A DNA stretch of 64,000 nucleotides, from NCBI RefSeq assembly GCF_016632335.1, contig NZ_JAEPBG010000007.1:186001-250000 (forward strand). The letters run 5' to 3'. The stretch is from Noviherbaspirillum pedocola (GTDB lineage Bacteria > Pseudomonadota > Gammaproteobacteria > Burkholderiales > Burkholderiaceae_D). The notes beneath the pieces are model-generated. The model was not told where the DNA came from. It was given only the letters and a program-made list of their open reading frames with translations, and did no database searches. This document shows positions 51,506-61,202 of this stretch, piece by piece (the stretch's first letter is position 1; every line of letters starts with the position of its first letter). Both the position numbers and the translations under genes were made by a program.

Positions 51506-52504
51506 TCAACCTTGTTCGGGCTGCGGATCCCGCGCCAGCAGGCGGGCCACCATCTCGCGCGGCGAGTCGCCGTCGAACAGCACGCCGGCCACGGCACTGG
51601 CGATCGGCATCCTGACACCATGCTGCCCTGCCAATTCCCGCACCGCCTGCGCACAGCGCACGCCTTCGGCGACATGACCGAGTTCGGAGACGATGGTCTG
51701 CAGCGATTTTCCCTGCGCCAGACCCAGGCCGACACGCCGGTTGCGCGACAAATCGCCGGTGCAGGTCAGGATCAGGTCGCCCATGCCGGTCAGCCCCATG
51801 AAGGTTTCGGTGCAGCCGCCGAGCGCGGTGCCGAGCCGGGTGATTTCGGCCAGTCCGCGCGTGATCAGCGCGGCGCGCGCATTTAGCCCTAAGCCCAAGC
51901 CATCGGCCGCGCCGGTGGCAATGGCAAGAATGTTCTTCACCGCGCCGCCGACCTCGACGCCGACGATGTCATCACTCGAGTAGACGCGGATATTGCCGCC
52001 GTGCAGTGCGGAAACGACCAGTGCGCGCAATGACGCGTCGGTCGAGGCGATGGTCAGTGCGCAAGGCAGCCCCTGCGCCACTTCCTGTGCGAACGACGGT
52101 CCCGAAAGCGCGCCGACAGGCGCCGCATTGCCCAATTCCTCGGCCACCACCTGATGCGGCAGCAGCCGTGAAGTTTCCTCGAATCCCTTGCACAGCCAGA
52201 CCAGATTGGGAATCGGATGATTGCGCAAGGCTCGCGCCATCGGCCGCAGGCCGGCGACCGAGGTTGCGACGATCAGCAGCGAGGAAGGCCCAGCGACATG
52301 CGCGATCGCCTCGGCGAGATCGTCGCCGCAGCGCAAGTTGTCGGGAAACGAGAAGCCCGGGAGATAGACATCATTGACGTGCCGCTCGGCCATGTGCCGC
52401 ATTGCTTGCGCATCGCGCCCCCAGAGCAGCACATCGTTGCGCGCAGCCAGCGCGATCGCCAGCGCCGTGCCCCAGGCGCCGGCGCCAAGCACCGCAATGC
52501 GCAT
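51506..52504 (-). CDS. gpsA: Glycerol-3-phosphate dehydrogenase [NAD(P)+]
   Basis: Makes sn-glycerol 3-phosphate for phospholipids. The 332 residues start [16 protein letters not shown] with the Rossmann GxGxxG. Conserved [19 protein letters not shown] and the catalytic Lys in [13 protein letters not shown] follow. The longer frame to 52696 is rejected because it would run into the SH3 gene. Part of the rhodanese-grxC-secB-SH3-gpsA group. Confidence 0.96.
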   Translation of the reverse strand: MRIAVLGAGAWGTALAIALAARNDVLLWGRDAQAMRHMAERHVNDVYLPGFSFPDNLRCGDDLAEAIAHVAGPSSLLIVATSVAGLRPMARALRNHPIPNLVWLCKGFEETSRLLPHQVVAEELGNAAPVGALSGPSFAQEVAQGLPCALTIASTDASLRALVVSALHGGNIRVYSSDDIVGVEVGGAVKNILAIATGAADGLGLGLNARAALITRGLAEITRLGTALGGCTETFMGLTGMGDLILTCTGDLSRNRRVGLGLAQGKSLQTIVSELGHVAEGVRCAQAVRELAGQHGVRMPIASAVAGVLFDGDSPREMVARLLARDPQPEQG

Positions 52505-52520
52505 GCGCGCGCCGGCCGGC

Positions 52521-52979
52521 TCAGTCGCCCCAGACATCGGCAGCCCGGACATAACCGCTTTGGCCGTCGCGATGACGCACCCGGATCCAGCTGGAAGCGA
52601 TCGGTTCGGCCAACTCCAGCAGCACGCCGCGGTCGGCAGAAAATACCACCGGGCTGGCGGCATCCGGCGCCGCCTGCACCTTGGCGCTGGCGACATTGAC
52701 GATCAACACGCGCCGCGCATCCAGCGCCCGGGCTTCGACCCAGGACAGATCGCCAGCCACGTCACGAACCTTCACCCAGTCGCCATAGGAAAGAATGACT
52801 TCCACCGGCATGCCGCGCGGCGCGATGAACATCTTGCGGCCGCGCTCGGTCGGCGCATCGAACATCACCGCCGGCGCTGCCCCGACCGACTTGAATTCCG
52901 CCGCATGCGCGCCGCCGGCAAAGGCGGCGAGCGCTGCACATGTGACAGGTAGCAGCCAGGCTGCGATGCGCATTGCCAT
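52521..52979 (-). CDS. Exported SH3-like domain protein
   Basis: A 152-residue protein with a signal peptide (ending GGAHA-AE) and two bacterial SH3-like repeats (about 30-88 and 92-150). Motifs include [19 protein letters not shown] and [21 protein letters not shown]. Such proteins bind cell-wall ligands or act as scaffolds. The start overlaps the secB stop by 1 bp. No specific function is known for this conserved neighbour of gpsA. Confidence 0.88.
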   Translation of the reverse strand: MAMRIAAWLLPVTCAALAAFAGGAHAAEFKSVGAAPAVMFDAPTERGRKMFIAPRGMPVEVILSYGDWVKVRDVAGDLSWVEARALDARRVLIVNVASAKVQAAPDAASPVVFSADRGVLLELAEPIASSWIRVRHRDGQSGYVRAADVWGD

Positions 52980-53482
52980 CAGTGGCTGGCGCGCGAGCCG
53001 TCCGGCATGATCAGGCCGGCGCCGCCCTGCTGCGCATTCTGCTGCTGCTCGGCCAGGGCCTGCAGGCGCTGCTGGTAGAAGGCTTCGAAATTGATCTCCG
53101 ACAGGTGCACCGGCGGGAAGCCGGCACGGGTGATCAGGTCGGCGATATTGGCGCGCAGGTACGGATACACGATGTTCGGGCAGCCAATGCCGAGCAGCGG
53201 ATCGAGCTGTTCGGCCGGGATGTTGCGGGCTTCGAAAATGCCGGCCTGCTTGCCCTCAACCAGGAAGGCGACCTTGTCCTTGACCTTGGCGGTGACGGTG
53301 ATGGTGACGGTCGACTCAAAAATGCCGTCGGCCAGCGCTTCGGCGCCGACATCGACCGCGACTTCCATCGCGGGCGCTTCCTGCTCGAGGAAGATCTGCG
53401 GGGAATTCGGCTGCTCCAGCGAAGCATCCTTCAGGTAGATGCGCTGGATCTGGAATACGGGTTGCTGGTTCTCGTCGGCCAT
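52979..53482 (-). CDS. secB: Protein-export chaperone SecB
   Basis: Tetrameric cytosolic chaperone that keeps preproteins unfolded for SecA. The 167 residues start [19 protein letters not shown], with the conserved central [25 protein letters not shown] and the C-terminal helix; a Gln-rich tail ends it. It lies downstream of grxC with a 106-bp gap that contains no gene. Confidence 0.97.
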   Translation of the reverse strand: MADENQQPVFQIQRIYLKDASLEQPNSPQIFLEQEAPAMEVAVDVGAEALADGIFESTVTITVTAKVKDKVAFLVEGKQAGIFEARNIPAEQLDPLLGIGCPNIVYPYLRANIADLITRAGFPPVHLSEINFEAFYQQRLQALAEQQQNAQQGGAGLIMPDGSRASH

Positions 53483-53588
53483 GGCTAGTCTTTCGTGGGA
53501 GTGGTGGATGGGAAAGGCTTGCGCCTTTCCCGTTGCGAAGCGGCGGATTCCGGAGGATTCGGTGCTGCTTCAGGGCTGGTTCGGGTGC

Positions 53589-53852
53589 TTATTCGCCGCG
53601 CAGCAGAGGGTCGAGCTTGCCTTCGCGGTCCAGCTTGCTCAGGTCGTCGAAACCGCCGACATGGGTGTCGCCGATATAGATCTGCGGCACGGTGCGGCGC
53701 TGGGTTTTCTGCATCATCTCGTCCCGCTTGGCCGGATCGAGGTCGATGCGGATCTTTTCGATGTTGTCCACGCCCTTGGACTTCAACAGCCTTTCGGCCA
53801 TCAGGCAATACGGGCAGACGCCGGTGCTGTACATCAGAACTTGCGCGCTCAT
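53589..53852 (-). CDS. grxC: Glutaredoxin 3
   Basis: An 87-residue glutaredoxin with the dithiol site CPYC (about residues 12-15) and the TVPQIYIGDTHVGGFDDL glutathione-binding region. It reduces disulfides with glutathione in the cytosol. The start at MSAQVLM (53852) gives normal length. It lies 16 bp downstream of the rhodanese gene. Confidence 0.95.
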   Translation of the reverse strand: MSAQVLMYSTGVCPYCLMAERLLKSKGVDNIEKIRIDLDPAKRDEMMQKTQRRTVPQIYIGDTHVGGFDDLSKLDREGKLDPLLRGE

Positions 53853-53868
53853 TCTCTCGTTTCCTTCG

Positions 53869-54270
53869 TCATTTGACAGTAGGCAGGCCCTGCGCCTGCC
53901 ATGCGGCCAGTCCACCTTCGAGGCGGTAGACTTCGCCGAAGCCGGCGCTCTTCAACTGGCCCACGGCACTGGCCGACTGCGATCCGGAGGAGCATACAAC
54001 GATTACGGTTTTCGATTTGAACTTGTCCAATTCGCTGCTGCGCGCCTTCAGCTCGGGCAGCGGGATGTTGCGGGCATCGCGGATGTGGCCGGCGGCGTAG
54101 TCTTGCGCGGAGCGCACGTCGACGAACACGCCCTTGTTCTGGTTCACCAGCTGGGTAGCCTGCAGGATGGTCAGTCGGGCTCCGCCGCGCTGCAGCGTCG
54201 GGATCAGCAGCATGCCGCCGGAAATGAGAGCCAGCAGGATCAGCCAAGAGTTGTGGATCAGGAATTGCAC
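53869..54270 (-). CDS. Membrane-anchored rhodanese-domain protein
   Basis: A 133-residue protein with an N-terminal membrane helix (about 8-26) and a rhodanese domain (about 38-130); the active-site loop is CSSGSQS (catalytic Cys about residue 93). It probably faces the cytosol or periplasm in sulfur transfer, substrate unknown. It is the first gene of the minus-strand grxC-secB-gpsA unit. A minus-strand TATAAT lies 30 bp upstream (54301-54306). Confidence 0.9.
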   Translation of the reverse strand: MQFLIHNSWLILLALISGGMLLIPTLQRGGARLTILQATQLVNQNKGVFVDVRSAQDYAAGHIRDARNIPLPELKARSSELDKFKSKTVIVVCSSGSQSASAVGQLKSAGFGEVYRLEGGLAAWQAQGLPTVK

Positions 54271-54300
54271 GAGCTTCCTCGAGTTTGCCGAAAACCCGCG

Positions 54301-54306
54301 ATTATA
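54301..54306 (-). promoter_or_regulatory. Candidate -10 box for the rhodanese-grxC-secB unit
   Basis: Minus-strand TATAAT, 30 bp upstream of the rhodanese start codon. The best -35-like hexamer (TTGTAA) is only 14 bp away, so spacing is poor. Confidence 0.45.
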
Positions 54307-54382
54307 GAGGACAAGAGCGATTACAATTCAATCCGCTCGCAGTTACGACCCAATTCCACCCATCCTCCATCTTCATATCCCC

Positions 54383-55129
54383 ATGTACAAAATCGTATTG
54401 ATGCGCCACGGCGAATCCACGTGGAACCTGGAAAACCGCTTCACCGGCTGGACCGATGTCGACCTCACCGAAAAGGGCGCGGCCGAAGCGCGCCATGCCG
54501 GCAAGCTGCTCAAGGACGCCGGCTTCAACTTCGACCTGGCCTACACCTCGGTGTTGAAGCGCGCGATCCGCACGCTGTGGATCACGCTCGATGAAATGGA
54601 CCTGATGTGGATCCCGGTGAAGCACGACTGGCGCCTGAACGAGCGCCACTACGGCGCGCTGCAGGGCCTGAACAAGGCAGAGACCGCGGCGCAATACGGC
54701 GATGAGCAGGTGCTGGTCTGGCGCCGCAGCTACGACACGCCGCCGAATCCGCTTGATGCCAATGACTCGCGCGCGTCCTACAACGATCCGCGCTATGCGA
54801 AGCTCGACCGCGCGCAGATACCGCTGACCGAATGCCTGAAGGACACGGTCGCGCGCGTCATGCCGGCCTGGGACGAGGAAATCGCGCCGGCGATCCGCGC
54901 GGGCCGCCAGATCATCGTTTCCGCGCACGGCAACAGCCTGCGCGCGCTGATCAAGATGCTCGACGGCATCAGCGACAAGGACATCGTCGGCCTGAACGTG
55001 CCGAACGGCCAGCCGCTGGTGTACGAGCTCGATGCGAACCTGAAGCCGATCAAGAGCTATTACCTGGGCGATGCGGACGCCATCGCCGCGGCGATGAATG
55101 CGGTCGCCAGCCAGGGCAAGTCGAAGTAA
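54383..55129 (+). CDS. gpmA: 2,3-bisphosphoglycerate-dependent phosphoglycerate mutase
   Basis: Glycolytic interconversion of 3- and 2-phosphoglycerate. The 248-residue protein has the phosphohistidine motif [10 protein letters not shown] (His about 9), the [11 protein letters not shown] and [12 protein letters not shown] regions, and the second His in [10 protein letters not shown]. Length is normal. It is followed by envC and ctpA, a gene order shared across Burkholderiales. Confidence 0.97.
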   Translation: MYKIVLMRHGESTWNLENRFTGWTDVDLTEKGAAEARHAGKLLKDAGFNFDLAYTSVLKRAIRTLWITLDEMDLMWIPVKHDWRLNERHYGALQGLNKAETAAQYGDEQVLVWRRSYDTPPNPLDANDSRASYNDPRYAKLDRAQIPLTECLKDTVARVMPAWDEEIAPAIRAGRQIIVSAHGNSLRALIKMLDGISDKDIVGLNVPNGQPLVYELDANLKPIKSYYLGDADAIAAAMNAVASQGKSK

Positions 55130-55157
55130 TTCTTTCAACCGTCGTCATATCCATCCC

Positions 55158-56567
55158 GTGACCGCTGTCCATTGGCGGCGCGGCGCCGCGCTGGCCCTGG
55201 CACTGATGCTGGGCACGAGCGGGGCCTGCGCCGCGAAAATCTCCGAACGCACCCGTCAGAAGCAGCAGGCCGAAGCCGAGCGCGCGGCGCTGCACGCCAA
55301 GCTTGGCGAGCTGAAGCGCGAAATCGATGCGACCGAAAATGCCAAGGAAGACGCCGCCGATGCGCTGGCCGAATCCGAGGAAGCGATCTCGGACGCCAAC
55401 CGCGCGCTGTACGACCTGGGTCGCGAACAGAAGGAAACCGCCGCCCGCATCGCCCGGCTGCAGAAGGAACTCGCGCAACTGTCGAAGGAAGTCGATCTGC
55501 AGAAGGCGCGGCTGTCGAAGATGCTGCGCGGGCAGTACGTGGCCGGCAACGAGGACCGCATCAAGCTGCTCTTGTCCGGCGACGATCCGAACCGCATCAA
55601 CCGCGATCTGCAGTATCTCGGCTATGTGTCGCAGGCGCAGGCGAAACTGATCGAATCGCTGCGCACCGACCTGGCCGCGATCGAAAAGAACAAGGCCGAG
55701 ACGCAGGAAGCCAAGGAAGACCTGGACCAGATCGCGCAGGAGCAGCGCGACCAGAAAACCCTGCTGGAGAAGGAAAAGTCTCGGCGCGCCGGTCTGGTGG
55801 CGCAGCTGTCGTCAAGGCTGTCGAGCCAGCGCAAGCAGGCTGGCAATCTCGAACGCAATGAACAGCGCCTCGGCGGACTGGTCGACCGGCTGGCGAAGAT
55901 GATCGAGGAACAGCGCCGCGCCGAGATCGCCGCCGAAAAGCGCCGCCAGCAATTGGCCGCCGAGGAACGCGCGCGCGCCGAGAAGCTGCGCCAGCAGCGG
56001 CTCAAGGAACGGCAACTCGCGCGCGAGAAGGCGGAGAAATCGCCGCCGGCCAAGGGTGCAACGCCGAAAGTCAATCCGGCGGACCGCATCGATGACGATG
56101 AAAATCCGAACACGTCCGTCGCCAAAAACGAGCCCGCGCCGCCAAGCATGGCCAGCAACGTCTATCCGGCATCCTTCCCGGCCCTGCGCGGGCAGATGCA
56201 TCTGCCGGTCGAGGGCGAGCTGGCCGCGCGCTTCGGCACCAATCGCGGCAACGGTCCGGCCTGGAAGGGCTTGTTCATCAAGACGTCGGAAGGCGCGCCG
56301 GTGCACGCGGTGGCAGGCGGAAAGGTGGTGTTTTCCGAATGGCTGCGCGGCTTCGGCAATCTGATCATCGTCGACCACGGCAACCAGTACATGAGCATCT
56401 ACGGCAATAACCAGGCGCTGCTGAAACGCGCCGGCGACCCGGTCAAGGCTGGCGAAACGATTGCCAGCGCCGGCAACAGCGGCGGTAACGAACAATCAGG
56501 TTTATACTTCGAGCTCCGGCATCAAGGCCGCGCCTTCGATCCTCTCGGTTGGATGAACTCCAGGTGA
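55158..56567 (+). CDS. envC: Murein hydrolase activator EnvC (degenerate LytM factor)
   Basis: Activates amidases at the septum. The 469 residues start with GTG (VTAVHWRRG), then a signal peptide, a long coiled coil (about 30-300) with charged heptads, a linker and a LytM domain (about 360-469). The zinc ligands of active LytM peptidases are not intact: WKGLFI stands where HxGxD would be, and LYFEL where HxH is expected. This matches EnvC-type activators. It starts 28 bp after gpmA. Confidence 0.92.
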   Translation: MTAVHWRRGAALALALMLGTSGACAAKISERTRQKQQAEAERAALHAKLGELKREIDATENAKEDAADALAESEEAISDANRALYDLGREQKETAARIARLQKELAQLSKEVDLQKARLSKMLRGQYVAGNEDRIKLLLSGDDPNRINRDLQYLGYVSQAQAKLIESLRTDLAAIEKNKAETQEAKEDLDQIAQEQRDQKTLLEKEKSRRAGLVAQLSSRLSSQRKQAGNLERNEQRLGGLVDRLAKMIEEQRRAEIAAEKRRQQLAAEERARAEKLRQQRLKERQLAREKAEKSPPAKGATPKVNPADRIDDDENPNTSVAKNEPAPPSMASNVYPASFPALRGQMHLPVEGELAARFGTNRGNGPAWKGLFIKTSEGAPVHAVAGGKVVFSEWLRGFGNLIIVDHGNQYMSIYGNNQALLKRAGDPVKAGETIASAGNSGGNEQSGLYFELRHQGRAFDPLGWMNSR

Positions 56568-56570
56568 CAA

Positions 56571-58025
56571 ATGAGCAGCAAACTCAAGAATTTCGGTCTT
56601 ATCGGTTTGGGCATGGTTGCGGGTGTGGTTGGGTCGATGCAGATCGACGCCCTCGCGCAGAAAAACGCCTCCTCGTCGCTGCCGCTGGATGAATTAAGGC
56701 AGATGACCGATGTCTTCGGCTTAATTAAATCCGACTACGTCGAACCTGTTGACGACAGGAAGCTCCTCACCGAAGCCATTTCCGGCATGGTCGCTTCGCT
56801 CGACCCCCATTCCGCCTATCTCGACAAGAAAGCCTTCAAGGAATTGCGCGAAGGCACGCAGGGCAAGTTCGTCGGCCTGGGCATCGAGGTCGGCATGGAA
56901 GACGGCTATGTGAAGGTGATCTCGCCGATCGAGGATTCCCCGGCGTACAAGGCCGGCCTGAAGGCCGGCGATTTGATCACCCGCCTCGACACTACGCCGG
57001 TCAAGGGCATGACGCTGGACGAAGCCGTCAAGCGCATGCGCGGCGAGCCGAACACCAAGATCACGCTGACGGTGTCGCGCAAGGACGAGGACAAGCCGCT
57101 GTTCATCACCATCATGCGCCAGGAAATCCGGGTGCAGAGCGTGAAGGCCAAGATGGTCGAGCCCGGCCTGGCCTGGGTGCGGGTGTCGCAGTTCCAGGAG
57201 CCCACGGTCGAAGACATGGCCAAGAAAATCGCCGGCCTGTATGCGCAGGACCCGAACATCAAGGGCCTGGTGCTCGATCTGCGCAACGACCCCGGCGGCG
57301 TGCTGCCCGGCGCGATCGGCGTCTCGGCCGCCTTCTTGCCCAAGGATGTGCCGGTGGTGTCCACCAACGGCCAGCTGCCCGATTCCAAGGCCACTTTCTA
57401 TGCGCGCCGCGAGTTCTACGGCTCGCGCTCCTTCGGCGATCCGCTGTCGAAGCTGCCGGACGCGGTGAAGAACGTCAAGATGGTGGTGCTGGTCAATTCC
57501 GGCTCGGCTTCGGCTTCGGAAATCGTCGCCGGCGCGCTGCAGGACTACAAGCGCGCCACCATCATGGGCACCCAGACATTCGGTAAGGGCTCAGTGCAGA
57601 CCATACGCCAGCTCTCTCCGGACACCGCGGTGAAGCTGACCACCGCGCGCTACTACACCCCGAACGGCCGCTCGATCCAGGGCCTGGGCGTGGTGCCGGA
57701 CGTGATGGTCAATGAATATCCGGACGGCGACGGCCTGGATGCGCTGCGCCTGCGCGAAGCGGACCTGCCCAAGCACCTGACCAACGACAAGTCCAAGGAA
57801 GCGGAAGTCACCAACAAGGTCAACGAGCTCGAGGAAGAGCAGCGCCTGGCCGCGCTGGACAAGAAACGCAAGCCGCTGGAATTCGGCAGCAAGGATGATT
57901 TCCAGCTCGCCCAGGCGGTCAATTTCCTGAAGGGCTTGCCGGTGCAGGTGTCCAAGACCCGCGTGGTCGAGAACAAGAAGGAGCCGAGCATCAACGATCC
58001 GGAGCCGACGAAAGGCGAGAAATAA
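56571..58025 (+). CDS. ctpA: C-terminal processing peptidase, S41 family
   Basis: Periplasmic protease trimming envelope proteins and wall enzymes. The 484 residues have an N-terminal helix (about 7-30), a PDZ domain (about 95-180) and the S41 catalytic domain with Ser in VNSGSASASEI and Lys in TFGKGSVQT. A charged C-terminal tail follows. It begins 3 bp after envC; an intrinsic terminator follows. Confidence 0.96.
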   Translation: MSSKLKNFGLIGLGMVAGVVGSMQIDALAQKNASSSLPLDELRQMTDVFGLIKSDYVEPVDDRKLLTEAISGMVASLDPHSAYLDKKAFKELREGTQGKFVGLGIEVGMEDGYVKVISPIEDSPAYKAGLKAGDLITRLDTTPVKGMTLDEAVKRMRGEPNTKITLTVSRKDEDKPLFITIMRQEIRVQSVKAKMVEPGLAWVRVSQFQEPTVEDMAKKIAGLYAQDPNIKGLVLDLRNDPGGVLPGAIGVSAAFLPKDVPVVSTNGQLPDSKATFYARREFYGSRSFGDPLSKLPDAVKNVKMVVLVNSGSASASEIVAGALQDYKRATIMGTQTFGKGSVQTIRQLSPDTAVKLTTARYYTPNGRSIQGLGVVPDVMVNEYPDGDGLDALRLREADLPKHLTNDKSKEAEVTNKVNELEEEQRLAALDKKRKPLEFGSKDDFQLAQAVNFLKGLPVQVSKTRVVENKKEPSINDPEPTKGEK

Positions 58026-58058
58026 ACCGGCGCCTTGACAAGAACAGTCAATCAACGA

Positions 58059-58083
58059 GGCCGCAGCGATGCGGCCTTTTTTT
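58059..58083 (+). terminator. Intrinsic terminator after ctpA
   Basis: GGCCGCA/TGCGGCC (58059-58065 with 58070-58076), loop GCGA, then seven T. It ends the gpmA-envC-ctpA unit. Confidence 0.93.
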
Positions 58084-58101
58084 CCGAGTCGCGAATTCGC
58101 C

Positions 58102-58866
58102 ATGAATGATCAACAGCTGCTGCGCTATTCCCGTCATATCCTGCTCGACCAGATCGGCATCGAAGGCCAGTCGCGCCTGCTGGCTTCGCATGCGCTGGTG
58201 ATCGGCGCCGGCGGCCTCGGTTCGCCGGCGGCCTTCTATCTCGCCAGCGCCGGGCTCGGCCGCATCACGCTGGTGGACAACGACAGCGTCGACCTCACCA
58301 ACCTGCAGCGCCAGATCCTGCACACCAGCGATCGTGTAGGCGTGCCCAAGGCCGAGTCCGGGCGCACGACGCTGCAGGCGATCAACCCCGATGTCGTGGT
58401 CGACGCGCTGGTGGAACGCGCCGAAGGCGAGCGGCTGCGGGAACTGGTGGCGCGCGCCGACGTGGTGCTGGACTGCAGCGACAACTTCGGCACCCGGCAC
58501 GCAGTGAACGCGGCCTGCGTGGCGGCTGGCGTGCCGCTGGTGTCCGGCGCGGCGATCCGTTTCGACGGGCAGATCTCGGTGTTCGACGTGAATCGCCCCG
58601 ATGCGCCCTGCTATGCCTGCCTGTTCCCGCCGGACCAGGAATTCGAGGAAGTGCAGTGCTCGACCATGGGCGTGTTCGCGCCGCTGGTCGGCATCATCGG
58701 CACGATGCAGGCGGCCGAAGCGCTGAAGATCCTGTGCGGCATAGGCGAACCGCTGGCAGGCAGGCTGCTGCTGCTCGATGGCATGGCGATGGAATGGACG
58801 GCGATACGCATTGCGCGCAATCCGGAGTGCCCGGTGTGTGGCGGGCGGCATGCAGGAATCGCGTAA
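58102..58866 (+). CDS. moeB: ThiF/MoeB-family adenylyltransferase
   Basis: E1-like enzyme adenylating the C-terminus of a sulfur carrier such as MoaD or ThiS. The 254 residues have the nucleotide motif GAGGLGSPAA (about 39-48), the catalytic Asp in VLDCSDNF, and zinc-binding CYAC and CPVC. Start at 58102 is chosen; the in-frame codons upstream overlap the terminator. MoeB or ThiF cannot be separated without a carrier gene nearby. Confidence 0.92.
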   Translation: MNDQQLLRYSRHILLDQIGIEGQSRLLASHALVIGAGGLGSPAAFYLASAGLGRITLVDNDSVDLTNLQRQILHTSDRVGVPKAESGRTTLQAINPDVVVDALVERAEGERLRELVARADVVLDCSDNFGTRHAVNAACVAAGVPLVSGAAIRFDGQISVFDVNRPDAPCYACLFPPDQEFEEVQCSTMGVFAPLVGIIGTMQAAEALKILCGIGEPLAGRLLLLDGMAMEWTAIRIARNPECPVCGGRHAGIA

Positions 58867-58868
58867 GA

Positions 58869-59025
58869 CGTAGGTTGGGCTGACGCAGGAAGCCCAACAG
58901 GAGCCCGCACGCGATCAGGCTTTCGTTGGGCTTGCCAGCTCGTAGCCAGCTCGTAGGTTGGGCTGCCAAGCCCAACGTGCTAGCGGTCCGCAGGCGCTGA
59001 TGTTGGGCTTGCAGCCCAACCTACG
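58869..59025. repeat. Double REP-like element (TAGGTTGGGCT family) with 11-bp junction duplication
   Basis: Two dyad units: 58869-58945 and 58951-59025. At the junction CCAGCTCGTAG occurs twice in tandem (58935-58945 and 58946-58956). The right end, read on the minus strand, supplies the TAG stop of the HAD gene (59021-59023). Confidence 0.9.
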
Positions 59026-59770
59026 AACGGTCGCCGGTCCGCAACTTCGCCATCCGCCGCGGCAAGCCCAGCACCGACTTCAGCTTCACATCGACATACC
59101 CCGGCCGCAGCGAAAAGCGCTGCTGCGCATGCGGCATCGAATGCTGCGCGCGCGCCGCCTGGCGCTGCAGGTACTGCGTGATCCACACCGTGCGCATGCC
59201 CAGCGTCTTCGCGCCTTTCAGATGATGGACCGTGTCCTCGACCAGCACGCAGCGCGACGCGCGTATTCCTTCCCTGGCCAGCAGTTTCTTCAGCAGCGCG
59301 CGCGAAGGCTTGGGCCGCAGCCGGCCATGCACCCGCATCTGCTCGATCGGCACATGCGCGGCGAAATGCCGGTGCAGGCCGAGATGGCGCAGCACCTGCG
59401 AGGAATAGCCGCGCGGCGCATTGGTCAACAGGATCTTGCGCCCCGGCAGCCGCTCGAGCAGGCGCTGCAGGCCGCGCTCGGCGCGGATCATCTGTGTGAG
59501 ATCGTCGAAGCGGTGCGCCTCGCGCAGGAAGTCTTCGGCGCGCACGCCATGGTGATGGATCATGCCCAGCAGCGTCGCGCCATAGCGCCGCCAGTACCCC
59601 AGGCGCGCCGCATTCACCGCCTCGGCATCCGCGGGTGCGCCGGACGCTGCCAGCACCTGCGCGATATAGCCATTCATGTTGGCGGTGATGGCCGGGAAGA
59701 TCGCGTGCGACGCGTTATGCAGCGTGTTGTCGAGGTCGAACAGCCAGACGGGAGAAGAACGGGAAGACAT
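59021..59770 (-). CDS. HAD-family pyrimidine 5'-nucleotidase
   Basis: Dephosphorylates nucleoside monophosphates by homology. The 249 residues have HAD motif I FDLDNTLHNA (about 11-20), motif II LLTNAPRGY, motif III KPSRALLKKLL and motif IV LVEDTVHHLKGA. The start at MSSRSSP (59770) gives the normal N-terminus. The gene is 47 bp downstream of argB and ends within the REP element. Confidence 0.9.
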   Translation of the reverse strand: MSSRSSPVWLFDLDNTLHNASHAIFPAITANMNGYIAQVLAASGAPADAEAVNAARLGYWRRYGATLLGMIHHHGVRAEDFLREAHRFDDLTQMIRAERGLQRLLERLPGRKILLTNAPRGYSSQVLRHLGLHRHFAAHVPIEQMRVHGRLRPKPSRALLKKLLAREGIRASRCVLVEDTVHHLKGAKTLGMRTVWITQYLQRQAARAQHSMPHAQQRFSLRPGYVDVKLKSVLGLPRRMAKLRTGDRS

Positions 59771-59817
59771 GGAAGAAGCCGCGGCGCCGGTTCGGCGCGT
59801 GCGGCTCGAGGAAGAAA

Positions 59818-60717
59818 TTAATGCGAACGGATCATCGTGCCGAAGGCTTGCTCGGTCAGCACTTCGAGCAGCAGCGAATGCTCGATGCGGCCGTCGACGA
59901 TGTGCACCGTGTTCACGCCGGATTTCGCCGCGTCCAGCGCCGACGAAATCTTCGGCAGCATGCCGCCGGAAATCGTGCCGTCGGCGAACATCTCGTCGAT
60001 CTCGCGTGCCGACAAATCGGTGACCAGGTTGCCGCCCTTGTCCAGCACGCCGGGAATGTTGGTCATCATGATCAGCTTTTCCGCATGCAGGATCTCGGCG
60101 ATCTTGCCGGCCACGAGGTCGGCATTGATGTTGTAGGCCTGGCCATCCTCGCCGAAGCCGATCGGCGAAATGATCGGGATGAAGGCATCGTCCTGCAGCG
60201 CCTTGACCACCGCCGGGTTGATCGCCTCGATCTCGCCGACATAGCCGATGTCGAGGAACTGGCCGGGATTCTCGCGGTCCGGCATCTTCATCTTGCGCGC
60301 GCGGATCAGGCCGCCGTCCTTGCCGGTCAGGCCGACCGCCTGGCCGCCGTAGTGATTGATCAGCATGACGATGTCCTGCTGCACTTCGCCGCCGAGCACC
60401 CACTCGACGACTTCCATGGTTTCCTCGTCGGTAATGCGCATGCCCTGGATGAAGGAGCCCTGCTTGCCGATCTTTTTCAGCGCATTGTCGATCTGCGGGC
60501 CGCCGCCATGCACCACCACCGGGTTCAGGCCGACCAGCTTCAGCAGGATCACGTCGCGCGCGAAACCGTGCTTGAGCTTTTCCTCGGTCATCGCATTGCC
60601 GCCGTACTTGATGACGATGGTCTTGCCGTGGAACTTGCGGATGTAGGGAAGGGCCTGGGCTAGGATTTCCGCCTTGATGGCGGGCTGCACCTGGGACAGG
60701 TCGGCGAGGTCGGTCAT
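59818..60717 (-). CDS. argB: Acetylglutamate kinase
   Basis: Second step of arginine biosynthesis. The 299-residue protein has [12 protein letters not shown] (about 31-42), [37 protein letters not shown] and a C-terminal [17 protein letters not shown] region. The start [12 protein letters not shown] is the usual one; the longer frame upstream is not. A feedback-sensitive N-terminal helix seems present ([19 protein letters not shown]). Confidence 0.96.
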   Translation of the reverse strand: MTDLADLSQVQPAIKAEILAQALPYIRKFHGKTIVIKYGGNAMTEEKLKHGFARDVILLKLVGLNPVVVHGGGPQIDNALKKIGKQGSFIQGMRITDEETMEVVEWVLGGEVQQDIVMLINHYGGQAVGLTGKDGGLIRARKMKMPDRENPGQFLDIGYVGEIEAINPAVVKALQDDAFIPIISPIGFGEDGQAYNINADLVAGKIAEILHAEKLIMMTNIPGVLDKGGNLVTDLSAREIDEMFADGTISGGMLPKISSALDAAKSGVNTVHIVDGRIEHSLLLEVLTEQAFGTMIRSH

Positions 60718-60845
60718 GACATATCCAAGAAGAGAAGTGGCCGCGATTTTACAACGAAAGCGCATTGCTTCCCGGCGGAATTTTCTCGCACTTGTGCGAT
60801 TTTCAAGGGCATAAACAGCGCGAACATCGTCATGCGCAAACCGGC

Positions 60846-60866
60846 TTGTCGAACTGTTCACGACAA
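60846..60866. promoter_or_regulatory. Inverted repeat between argB and the Cys-rich gene
   Basis: TTGTCG (60846-60851) and CGACAA (60861-60866) around a 9-nt spacer in the 206-bp divergent region. It may be an operator for either gene; the binding protein is unknown. Confidence 0.35.
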
Positions 60867-60923
60867 TCGTAACCGGCGTCCAAGGCACAATGGCGCCTCT
60901 CACCGATACCCGATGAAACCCGC

Positions 60924-61109
60924 ATGAGCACCTGTATCCGCTGCAATGCCAGCTTTCGCTGCGGCATGGTCGACAGCACCGAGGAACCCTGCTGGTGCGC
61001 AGCCTTGTTGAGGCTGCCGGCCGAAGCCTTGCCGCAGCCAGAACAGCCGGGCTGCCTGTGCCCGGATTGCCTGCGCGCCTGGTTGGGTGAACGGGACGCA
61101 AGTTCGTAG
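60924..61109 (+). CDS. Small cysteine-rich CWC-type protein
   Basis: A 61-residue protein with eight cysteines in CxxC-like pairs: CIRC, C13, CWC and CLCPDC. This is the pattern of the Cys-rich CWC family, which probably binds zinc. Function unknown. Its stop TAG (61107-61109) is part of a REP-like element. Confidence 0.72.
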   Translation: MSTCIRCNASFRCGMVDSTEEPCWCAALLRLPAEALPQPEQPGCLCPDCLRAWLGERDASS

Positions 61110-61186
61110 GTTGGGCTGGCAAGCCCAACATGGAGGTCAATCCCCTGCGGACTCCCGTTGGGCGTCCTTCGTCAGCCCAACCTACG
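61105..61186. repeat. REP-like element (TAGGTTGGGCT family)
   Basis: GTAGGTTGGGCTGGCAAGCC at the left and GTCAGCCCAACCTAC at the right, with a degenerate middle. It lies between the convergent Cys-rich gene and the SPOR protein gene. Confidence 0.9.
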
Positions 61187-61202
61187 GGCTTTTTCGCGCC
61201 CT

